In this document: piece after piece, positions 55,459-64,000 of the stretch
How positions within the stretch are numbered: position 1 is the stretch's first letter
Layout: every line of letters starts with the position of its first letter
NCBI RefSeq assembly: GCF_002865645.1
Contig: NW_020194555.1
Span: 1-64,000 of the forward strand
DNA: 64,000 nucleotides
From: Hyaloscypha bicolor E
Taxonomy: Eukaryota > Ascomycota > Leotiomycetes > Helotiales > Hyaloscyphaceae
Reading direction: 5' to 3'
Made by a program: the position numbers and the translations under genes
Notes under the pieces: generated by a model
The model's database searches: none
The model's input: only the letters and a program-made list of their open reading frames with translations
Told to the model about the DNA's origin: nothing

Positions 55459-57270
55459 CTACAAATCTCTTATACTGTCCCACATCGTCTCGTCTTCTGG
55501 GGGCACGGGGAGGCCGAGCAGGCGCGTAAAGTCGAGTCGCATCTTATACAGACTGAGGTCTGAAGTCTCCTCCAAATATGTCGACAAAACAGATTCTACT
55601 ACCTGACCTTCTTTCTCAGGATCTAGATGACTAAGGTTTATAGTTCTTGAAACAGCTCTGTGTTCACATTTTCTCGGTAACAGCGGGCTAGGAGTGTCCT
55701 GGCGGGAGAGCACAAACTCTCTAGCTTTGCGTGCAACGTGTGGAAAACCATGCGTCTTCTCTTGCGCCAGAATCTTTTCAATAGCGCGACATGTCTCGCC
55801 CTGACCCTCTGGTGTATAAATTCCAGCCCAAGGTTTAAGTTCCTTCCCAGAGTCGATGCTTTTGTTCGAAATCGATACCGGTTCAAGTCCGAATATAACG
55901 ACTGGCATTGGATCGAGCCTGAAGGTGCAATCGTGCTCGTAACCTGAGATTATTTTTGGGATATTCCCTGTGGCATTGATCTCGATTATGCCTGTGAAAG
56001 CCTCATAGCCATCCGTAATGAAACTCTTGGTTGCATGATCCCAAAGGTGCAGAGGTTTCCTTTGGATTTCGCATTCTAAGAAAGGCACGTCGGCGATAAA
56101 ATCAAATGAGAAACGATGCCTGAGTCGTGATCTGATTAATTGAGACTCTGCTGGACTAATAGTCTTTGGGATAGGCAGAGAAGACATTGCACTCTTCTGA
56201 ACCAGAGAGGGGTGCACAAATGTATGCCCACTGAATTGGTGCCGCACATATCCATGCGCCGTCCGTGCAAGTCTGATAACAATCGTTCCTGTCAGTCCTA
56301 TCACAGAATCGTAGCTTCCAGCAATGCAGTTTAAGTTCAGGAGGTACTCCCCCTCGCCATCGCTCAACATATTTCTGATTCTGAAACCTTGGTTGGTTAT
56401 TGTGACTTCCGCCGGTATAATACCAGGATCTGAGATACGCTGAAGGCCACTGCACTCTCTGAACTCAGCGGGGGATTCTGCTAAGATACCCCGAAACTTT
56501 CGTCGCCGGTGAAGAGGAAGCATGCGCTCGTTTGGACAAGTCCATGCAAAAAGTGAAAGATCGTTATTCTCTCGTGAAATAGCTTCTTGGAGCCGAATGA
56601 ATGCTTTCTGGCCTTCCCCGTATATCAACGGAAGATTGACGTCGAAGATGCCAAACATGCAATACGCAAGATCCTCGACCCTTGTGGTCTGCCGTGATGC
56701 AGCCCAAGACATTCGTCTTGCCACTGGAACAGCTTGTAACATGTCGCTATCGTTGAGAATTTCCGCGTCAATTCCAGTAATCTCAGTCAGATGTCCCTGC
56801 AGGGAATCATTGGTGCCGATCAGATTCCAGCCCCTGTCATAGAACTCGATCTCTTCAGGTGCAATGAGCTCTTGCAATGTCCAGCCCCGAGTGAACCATC
56901 TGCATTGGCGAAGGTAACCTCCTATCCGCCAGCTGTCGAATGAGAGAAGATCAGAGAGGAAGACAAAGCAGACATGCGATTGCTTATACCAGCGAAACAT
57001 CGAATTGATGGCCTCAGTCAACTCAGCGCTGCTGCTCTTATCAATGCAACAAGTGTCAACCCAAGCATATTCGATGTTACGGTCATGGGCTAGCTGGCAG
57101 GTGCGCTCGATCTTGGAGAATCCTTGCTTCTTCCTGGCCCGCTCGAGATTCGCCATGTCTTGGAAACCGACCTCGTCATCGCCCCAAGTATGTGAAAGGA
57201 TTGCATAGATGCAGGTTTCAGGGTCCTCGGTGAACTCAAGAGCTAGAGACGTTGTATTGATTAACCACAT
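55459..57270 (-). CDS. HET-domain protein, intact
   Basis: One exon, 603 residues, from an ATG at 57270. The HET domain covers residues ~1-230: YAILSHTWGDDEVGF, then IEYAWVDTCCIDKSSSAELTEAINSM and WYKQSHVCFVFL, then WFTRGWTLQELIAPEEIEFY, then MSWAASRQTTRVEDLAYCMFGIF and LPLIYGEGQKAFIRLQ. This is the N-terminal arrangement of the HET-E/HET-D type, but no NACHT or WD40 part follows. The C-terminal ~350 residues (LFAWTCPNE onward) match the tail often found after HET in Leotiomycete and Sordariomycete proteins, without a named domain. HET proteins drive incompatibility cell death; a role for this one is inferred. It is the intact paralog of the pseudogene at 35529. Confidence 0.92.
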   Translation of the reverse strand: MWLINTTSLALEFTEDPETCIYAILSHTWGDDEVGFQDMANLERARKKQGFSKIERTCQLAHDRNIEYAWVDTCCIDKSSSAELTEAINSMFRWYKQSHVCFVFLSDLLSFDSWRIGGYLRQCRWFTRGWTLQELIAPEEIEFYDRGWNLIGTNDSLQGHLTEITGIDAEILNDSDMLQAVPVARRMSWAASRQTTRVEDLAYCMFGIFDVNLPLIYGEGQKAFIRLQEAISRENNDLSLFAWTCPNERMLPLHRRRKFRGILAESPAEFRECSGLQRISDPGIIPAEVTITNQGFRIRNMLSDGEGEYLLNLNCIAGSYDSVIGLTGTIVIRLARTAHGYVRHQFSGHTFVHPSLVQKSAMSSLPIPKTISPAESQLIRSRLRHRFSFDFIADVPFLECEIQRKPLHLWDHATKSFITDGYEAFTGIIEINATGNIPKIISGYEHDCTFRLDPMPVVIFGLEPVSISNKSIDSGKELKPWAGIYTPEGQGETCRAIEKILAQEKTHGFPHVARKAREFVLSRQDTPSPLLPRKCEHRAVSRTINLSHLDPEKEGQVVESVLSTYLEETSDLSLYKMRLDFTRLLGLPVPPEDETMWDSIRDL

Positions 57271-58418
57271 CGCCGCGCTGTCGTCTCCGATTCAGGCCGA
57301 GGAATGGCGCGCTGTGGGACTGGAAGAGAGCTGCTCCGAGACTTCTCACGGGTTGGAAAAGCAAGACAACTGGGTTGGTTTTGAAATATGGTTATCGAGT
57401 TGGGAGCCGGAAAGTATAACAGCAAAATGTTGAAGTATTCGCCTCGCTGGGAGGTCAACACCTCTGCATGCGTAGGCTGAAAACCGAGCATTGGAAGGCA
57501 TGGATCTGATTGGATGGAGGTGGAATACAACATTTTCAACAAAACAGTGATCTTTCGAGCGAACTGGCTACTAGCCATGGTCTCTAGGTCTCACGGCTAG
57601 CTCGAGACAACATGGCAATGATAAGAAGAGAAGGAACGCTCGAGAGCTCGACAAATCTGCTTGCCCATAAACCATCGTCAAACACAATTCCCCGGTCCGA
57701 GGGGCTCGAAAGTGGGGCCCGGCGCGGGCAGCCTATGAGAGCTGTAGAGCATGCTGTACTACCCACCTTTTCAATATCCGAAAGAGGAATAAATAGTCGC
57801 TAAGAGAGTCCAATTGTGTTTAAAGGATGATAGGATAAATTAAGTTGAGTTGAGTTAAGCTGAGACAAATTAAAACGAAAGCGCGACTCCTTCCCTGTGG
57901 TTCCCATCCTAGGGCTGTATTCTGAGGAATAGGACTTGCTTGGAAGCTTGTAAAATCACCCCCTTCACAGTGTCCGACCGATAGCTCTTGAGAATCTTCG
58001 ATGACCCTGCAAATATCTTACACTTTATGTCAGGGCAAGAAACCTGGAGTTGTAAGGCTTCATAGCGAGCTCAACCCCTCAATTTGCACGCTGTAGTCCA
58101 CTTAGCGCCCCAAGCGAGTCAAAATGCCCCGTAGTCCCGTCACTTTATGCCGTGATCTGCGTACAGACCCCTCACCCAGCTTGTTTTCTTCCCCTGGAGT
58201 ATTATCGAGATGCAAACGAATAAGGGCCAGTTTTCTGAAACGAGGGAAGAAGTACATTTCAATGCTAGGCGCTCACCACTGTACCTATGATGGGATAGCT
58301 TAACCCAATAGCTAGCATGCTAGAGATCGGCAGTTATTCAATGTAAGTCACCCCTCATGTTGAAAGCTCAGCGTCCTTTCATACCTACTGATATTCTCAG
58401 GTGAAAGGCAGAATTATG
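57271..58418. other. Intergenic, nothing recognised
   Basis: Upstream region of the HET gene. One TTAAGTTGAGTTGAG-like simple stretch lies near 57840. No coding frame with support was found. Confidence 0.45.
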
Positions 58419-59015
58419 ATCGACAGCAAAGAGTTCGTACAGTGACGACATCCGTGATCCAAAACTTGCGTTCATTCTAGATTCAAGAACTATTCGATCA
58501 GTTTTGAAGGAGCACGAAGACAAGTCCAATGATGAATTAATTATTTGCGATTTCGCGATGCCGGGATTCATGTTGTTCACCAAAAGGTGGGGACTGTTCC
58601 ATATTTCAGGGCTGATGCCTGTGGATTACAACGAAGACGCCTTTGCAGGCCTCGTTCTACCTCCAAATACCAAGAAGACTTTTTCATCTCTGATCGAACT
58701 ACAGAAGGAAGGCTCGCTAGAATTTGATGATATGATCGCCGGCAATGGGGAGGGCCTGATAATACTTCTACAAGGACCGCCTGGCGTGGGCAAAGCATTT
58801 ACTGCAGGTCAGTCAACTCAACAAATTTTCTCTAAGAAGACTAATAAGAACAACACATATCAGAGAGCATCGGGGATTTTTCCAAACGGCCGCTCTACAC
58901 ACTGGGCAAACAAGATTTTGGTTGCTCTTCTCTCAATTCATATAAGTCATTGACAGCCGCGCTTGCAAGGGCATCAAAGTGGAACTCGATTGTGCTACTC
59001 GATGTAGCTAAATAA
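58419..59015 (+). pseudogene. AAA-type ATPase fragment
   Basis: Readable from about 58419: DPKLAFILDS, then ELIICDFAMPGFMLFTKRWGLFHISGL, then FDDMIAGNGEGLIILLQGPPGVGKAFTA. This is the fungal AAA family that carries an uncharacterised N-terminal region before the ATPase. A 56-bp intron (58808-58863, GTCAGT donor, ATCAG acceptor) joins TAE to SIGDFSKRPLYTLGKQDFG, the usual continuation, and the protein stops after SKWNSIVLLDVAK. The Walker A motif ends GKA where GKT is required, and the Walker B LLDEAD has become LLDVAK then stop. Both ends of the normal protein are missing, and a stop lies just upstream in frame. It is a decayed fragment. Confidence 0.75.
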
Positions 59016-60251
59016 AGGGGAGTAAGGGAATCACATGAACAATAAGCAGTGGAGCCTGTCTTAAGCCGAGGGTGACCATAAGTGGCTGAGACACCTGGCT
59101 CCGCGATTGTAACAGCTGAGAGATACGGAGTATGCGAGCCTTCTTTTCCACAAAATTTTAGACCAAGTACGTACCCTATCTCCAAACAGAATTGTATTAA
59201 GGGGGCGATGAGGTCGTTCCTTTGCTAAATCTGTGAGACTGTTTTCAGCGAAGATGTGGAAGGGTTGGGAGTGTTCGGAGTAAAAAACAAACTCATGTTA
59301 ATTGACATGGCTGGGGCAAGTTTTGAGTGGTACAGTGCAATAAGGATTACTTTCATTGAAACAATAAACACCAAGGCAAGGCGTTGCCCAATAGCTATCA
59401 AATGAGAACTTCCTCGTCTCCAAAACCGTCACATTGAGTTCCTCGCCCACAATCCTCTCTTAGTCAACATCCCCAAGCCTCTCCCTACCTCGCTCCCACT
59501 TCCAGCTCTCGCCTCCCCGGACACGCTGCAGACGATGCCCCCCAAACAAATAATTGTGCACCTAGGACACCACATCTTAATCTATAATATTACTTCTAGA
59601 TTCTAGTAATACACGTGGCTCGATTCGAACAATAAGAGAGGTCATGAAGCACTTCCTTTAACCACATCAAAAACTCTCTCACAATCTTTCCCAATTTCGA
59701 GGGCAATGAAGCATTGATTAATAGCTGAATATCCTCCAACTTGGAGTACGATGGTATGAGGAAACTCTTCTCGATGTAGAACTCGAAAGTGAATAGAATA
59801 GAGAAGGTGAGGTCTAATGATGTGCAACAGAACCATAACTCCGAAATTCAGTATCCACTCTCCACTTCCAGGAATAGTTCAATGTACCAGAAATTCCTGG
59901 GACATTGATGCATTATTCAATAAGACCTAAAGTCTTTGGCTTAAGAGTAGTTAGAAAGAGCTGAGATAAAGTTAGGTATTAGATGAAAGGTCTTCTTGCT
60001 TCAAATGTTCAGACAAAAGCGTAATTTGAGGGTAAATACTGTAATCAGTGTATCCAGTGTGGAAATCCACGGGGGAGGCTTCGACTCACGAGTAGGAGAG
60101 GGCGAGGATATGACGAACGTGTTTGTATTGCTATGCTTTTGGATCATCTATGCATCATGTCTCTCCACGAAACAAGCTTTGAATCATCCGTGAATGCAGA
60201 AGTAAGAAACTCCAGCCCCGTTGAGCAAAAGAAAGAACTTCTACAAAGGCT
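59016..60251. other. Intergenic, no supported gene
   Basis: About 1.2 kb. A small minus-strand frame at 59642-59836 and a plus-strand frame at 59996-60193 have no recognisable features. A GTTCGAATC on the minus strand near 59622 resembles a tRNA T-loop but has no matching arms. Confidence 0.45.
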
Positions 60252-62599
60252 TCAACCAATAATCTCCTCAGTCTCCTCAACGATCTCCTCAACAATCTCC
60301 TCAATAACCTGATCCTCTTCCTCGTCAGTCTTCTTTACCAACCCCTCGATCGGATCCAGCGGCAAGCCTCGCGCCTCCCTCTCAGTGGCGACCTCCTCCT
60401 CGATCTGCGCACGCCACGCCAACCACTCGTCTAACAATCGCCGTCTGTGCTCAACGACTGCCAGATCAGCGGACGCGCCGCGGTCGGCGTCTTCTTGGTC
60501 GAAGACTTTGCTGTACTCGCGGAGATTCTTGCGGATTTGCTTTTGTTCTTCTTTGGTGAGGAGGGGTGGGGGGCGCGGGCGCCAAAGCCACTGCTTGAAT
60601 TTCTCGACGGGCTCTTCGCGCAGCTGCTCGCCTTTGAAGTCGTAGAGGTGGTAGCCGTTCTCCATCTGTTGGGTGAATTAGTATCGGGCGATGATTGGGG
60701 ACTGGGGATTGAGGATTGGGGGAAAGGGGGGCTTACAGCGTGTTTCCAGATGCTCGCGCTTGTTGCGACAAATCGGCCGGTGGGGTCCCAGTCGATATCG
60801 GTTACGCCATAGTGATCAGCAGTGTTCATGAGCTGCAGGTTGGCGGTGAGGTCCTTGTCACTCTCTGGTTTCTCGCCTTCGAAATCCATGTCAAAGAACT
60901 CCATGTCGAAGCTTTGTTGCGAGTGCACGGTAGCAACGATGACGAAGCGGCCCTTTGGTGACCAGTAGATGGCGTTGCTGTTCTTCTTGTCGTAGGTTCG
61001 GATGTGCTTGAAGTTGCCCACACCTGCTCCCTTGACTTTCTCCGGGCAGTAGAATGAGACCGAGGTCTTTGGAGGAACGGCGGTAGGTGCAACGACTTCA
61101 GCGGTAGTGATGATGACGAATCTGTCTCCCTTTGGCTCCCAAGCAAAGTTGATGACGGTGTCCTTGATGGAATCGACAACTTCAACAGGAACTCCCTTCT
61201 CTCGTACACGGAAGATTTCCAGACTCGTAGCCAAAGATTTCTTTGATTTCGAGTGTCGGTCAACCTTGACGCACAGGTAATCGGCATTGGATTGCCAGTG
61301 AAGCTTTGCATCGGTAACACTGAAAAGGTTCAAGGTTCTTACGACTTCCTTTGATGGAACGCTCATCAAACCAACCTTCGCAGGATTGCTGCCAATTTCA
61401 GGAGTCCAATAACAGAATAATTGCTCGTACGTCTTGATGCCTTCTCGGTGTGGTGTTGCAGGCGCCCAGTCAAAATCCATGACGCCTTCAATCTTGATTG
61501 ATGTCTTGTCCAGAAGTCCCATTCGAGGCAACTCGTAGACGGAAATCGATGCGCCTTGTGTCAAACGTGCAACATACTTATCATCTGCTGACCACTTGAA
61601 TGCTGGCCAAACAATCTTTCTCTTTACAGGTTGACCTGCTTCGTCGGTGGTATTGCTTGGAAGGTCGAGATTTGCGAAGGATCGAAGTGGCTTGCCCGTC
61701 TCAATATCCCAGATAACGTAGTTCTTGCCATCATCGTCAACCGATAACATGGGATGACCCTCCTCGGGAATAACAATAGGGCGGTGGGACCAGGTAGTAA
61801 GATATTTCTCTCCGGGTGAGAAATCAACCAAGTTGACGAACGGATGTGCAAAACGCTTTTGTCTGGTCCATGATGGTCCACCCCAGAGTTGAACACCTTG
61901 CGCATGCATAGATGTCAGATATGTGCCTTGGGGAGACCATTGAACAAATGTTTCCGTCCAGTGTTGGCGATCAACAATGGGCTCAGGCGCGTCTTTTTCA
62001 TTATTCCAGAAGATCTGAACTCGGTCGTCTTTGTACATCACAAATTGATCTCGGCCACGGCCACTGGGATCCGCCAACCATGACCTCAAGTGCTCCTTCT
62101 CCTCAAATGCTGGGATTGCTGGAGCTGTGTAATTCTCATCAATGCGTCCTTCTCGGCCAAATCGCTCAATGTCTGTCATCTTGTTGACTCTCAAGGTGTG
62201 CCTCTTGTCGAGGGGGACCATATCAAGTTGTTTGCACGCAGCGAGTGCCTCGGCAGCGGATGAGAACTCGACGAACGCAAACCTAAACCGGTCAGCATAT
62301 AAATCTGGGGGTATGGATTGTGCTGCCTACTTCTCTGATGTACCATCTGGTCCAAGTGGCATGAATATCGAGTCCTCCTTAACCTTGCCCACAGGATCCA
62401 GCTTCCGCTTCAAGAACTTGATCAACTTCGGCTTCGTCTCCTCAGTGACTGATGGCAGTCCATCGATAACCACAAATGCATCCAAGCCTTGCTCAAGTTG
62501 GACCTCGAATCGTTCTCGCAGGTCGGAAAAGTCGAGCTCCTCATCCTCATCGTAGTCCTCGTCCTCAGGGTCTGGCAGATGGTCAAAACTCGGCGCCAT
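60252..62599 (-). CDS. PRT1: Translation initiation factor eIF3 subunit b
   Basis: Three exons (62599-62331, 62282-60737, 60665-60252; introns 48 and 71 bp) give 742 residues, the usual fungal size. The acidic N-terminus ([18 protein letters not shown]) leads to an RRM (about residues 40-125: AFVVIDGLP and [14 protein letters not shown]). A WD40-like/eIF2A beta-propeller follows, with blocks such as [23 protein letters not shown] split across blades, [13 protein letters not shown] and [15 protein letters not shown]. The C-terminal helical tail ([20 protein letters not shown]) binds other eIF3 subunits, and the protein ends in an acidic Glu-rich run. It scaffolds eIF3 on the 40S subunit. The symbol follows the yeast ortholog. 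Confidence 0.97.
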
Positions 62600-63237
62600 G
62601 ATTGCGGGTTACGCGATCGATTCGCTCCCTCTGTATTGTGCGCGTAGCTTTTTTCTCTCAATATTATTGTGGTGTCGTGGTTTCGATTGTGTGAATTTTA
62701 CCCCACTTGCCTCGTTTGTGTGCGATTTCGAAGATTGTGCGCGTGCGTTTACGATCGAATCTCGAGACGAAAAGAAGGCCTGGAGAAAGAGCAGTATTGC
62801 CCTGACCAAGTAGTTGACAGTTGTGAGTCAGAGAAGGTCGTGTTGAGTCAAAGGGAGGAGTTCGATGACAGAATTCGTCCAGGACCTTTTTTCGTGGTTG
62901 TGGTTCGTCTTTAGCGATGGATGGTGGGTTGCAAAAGCGGCACTAATTTTCAAAGTTCCAAGCCAAAGTCAGACATTTCGAATCTTTATCCTATACATGT
63001 TCCTAAACTTATAGTATGTTTAAAGTCTCCATGCCTTCAAATACTTAAAACTTTAGAGTGTAATTTTAGCATATTAGATTCGTTTCTTTCAATCTAGAAA
63101 ATTTTCCAAAATATTGAGGTACATTGAAAGCCACTGCCGTTTTTCGGTCGGCCGCTTTTAGCGAGATTTTTAGGCCGTGAGGCAGTCGCGAGAAAATAAT
63201 CTGGAGACGCGATTTTGAGTTCCCCAAACACAACACC
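62600..63237. promoter_or_regulatory. Divergent eIF3b/CCT2 promoter region
   Basis: 638 bp between divergent start codons of two translation and protein-folding housekeeping genes. No specific site was recognised. AT-rich around 62980-63070. Confidence 0.5.
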
Positions 63238-64000
63238 ATGGCTTCCTTCAACCCCACGCAGATTTTTGATGATGGAACGACTGAGGAGAAGGGAGAGAAC
63301 GCTCGTCTTAGCGCGTTTGTGGGAGCAATCGCTGTGGCACGTAATTCAAATCCATTCTTCAAAGACAATGCTAACTCGAAGTCTGGTGTAGGGAGACCTA
63401 GGTATGATTTTTGGAGCTCTTTGAGGCCCAACAGCTAAAAAAGTACAGTGAAATCGACACTTGGACCAAAGGGCATGGACAAGATCCTGCAGAGTGCGTC
63501 GACTGGAGAGATTATGGTTACGAACGATGGCGCCACGATCCTCAAGTCAATAGCACTCGACAACGCCGCCGCCAAAGTTCTTGTCAACATCTCAAAAGTC
63601 CAGGACGATGAGGTTGGAGATGGAACAACATCAGTCACAGTATTAGCTGCAGAGCTGTTACGAGAGGCAGAGAAGTTGGTCGATAAGAAGATCCACCCTC
63701 AGACGATCATCGAAGGCTACAGAATAGCAAGTCACGCCGCCCTGGCGGCTCTCGAGAAATCAGCGGTGGACCACAGCAAGGATGCGGAAGCCTTCAAGAA
63801 GGATCTTTTGGCTATTGCGAGGACTACTCTGAGCTCGAAGGTATTGTCACAGGATCGGAATCACTTTGCGGAGCTAGCGGCGGATGCTGTGTTGAGGATG
63901 AAGGGTTCTTCGGATCTCAGTCACATCCAGATTATCAAGAAAGCCGGTGGAAAGCTCAATGATTCATATCTCGACGAAGGATTCATTCTGGACAAGAAAA
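63238..64000 (+). CDS. CCT2: TCP-1/CCT chaperonin subunit beta, 5' part (runs off the window)
   Basis: Exons 63238-63336, 63392-63401 and 63449 to beyond 64000 give the first ~220 residues. The start [10 protein letters not shown], then [18 protein letters not shown], then [17 protein letters not shown] is the CCT-beta N-terminus; [13 protein letters not shown] and [23 protein letters not shown] are the ATP-binding chaperonin motifs. CCT folds actin and tubulin in the cytosol. Exon 2 is only 10 nt (Gly, Asp, Leu and one base of Val). The first intron (55 bp) starts GCACGT, so it is GC-AG; only this pair of introns gives the invariant [14 protein letters not shown]. The 3' part lies outside the window. 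Confidence 0.96.

Noticed and set aside
59610..59635. tRNA T-loop-like GTTCGAATC on the minus strand
   Set aside because: Neighbouring bases do not form the T-stem, and no D or anticodon arm is found.
1..64000. A biosynthetic gene cluster or a new multi-gene immune system
   Set aside because: HET genes, the AAA relic and oxidative enzymes are dispersed among housekeeping genes; no core synthase, and no adjacent set of intact genes with linked functions was seen.

Overview
The window is nuclear DNA of a filamentous ascomycete (Pezizomycotina). The evidence is many 43-70 bp introns with CTAAC/CTGAC-type branch points, heterokaryon-incompatibility (HET) genes, a Zn2Cys6 regulator, fungal sterol, amino-acid-permease and yapsin genes, and an AT-rich block whose mutations look like repeat-induced point mutation (RIP). 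A Leotiomycete-like fungus fits the gene content, but that is inference. No prokaryotic, viral, organellar, CRISPR, rRNA or tRNA feature was found.

Layout. Positions 1-8450 are a gene-free AT desert built from at least two decayed transposable elements in opposite orientation: a minus-strand Ty3/gypsy gag-pol relic, and a plus-strand coding relic of unknown family whose stops are only TAA/TAG. From 8.5 to 13.4 kb there is a two-membrane-segment protein and a HET gene broken by a frameshift, stop codons and a 405-bp hAT-like MITE. From 13.7 to 20 kb three minus-strand genes follow: a GPI-type aspartic protease, a long-chain acyl-CoA synthetase and a bHLH factor. After a second AT-rich inverted-repeat element (21.3-22.1 kb) come a secreted protein, a multicopper oxidase, a heme-dependent N-demethylase-like (DUF3445) protein and an Mtr-type amino-acid permease. 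The interval 31.7-37.3 kb is accessory: two more inverted-repeat elements, a protein with an internal duplication, an APH-kinase relic and a second decayed HET gene.

From 38 to 55 kb the genes are mostly housekeeping: RPS28 and HIS1 (divergent), a small membrane protein, a Dnt1/Net1-like nucleolar protein, a serine carboxypeptidase, a Zn2Cys6 regulator and ERG4 sterol reductase. An intact HET gene (55.5-57.3 kb) and an AAA-ATPase relic follow. The window ends with eIF3b and the divergent 5' part of CCT2 (TCP-1 beta).

Exon structures were worked out by hand. For most multi-exon genes the exon sum is divisible by three and family motifs read across the junctions. I found no clear new defence or biosynthetic system. 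The most unusual signals are a MITE insertion whose removal restores the reading frame of its host gene, a family of GC-rich terminal repeats bounding AT-rich inserts, a RIP-converted zinc knuckle with all four ligands changed to Tyr, a 10-nt micro-exon in CCT2, and three GC-AG introns.
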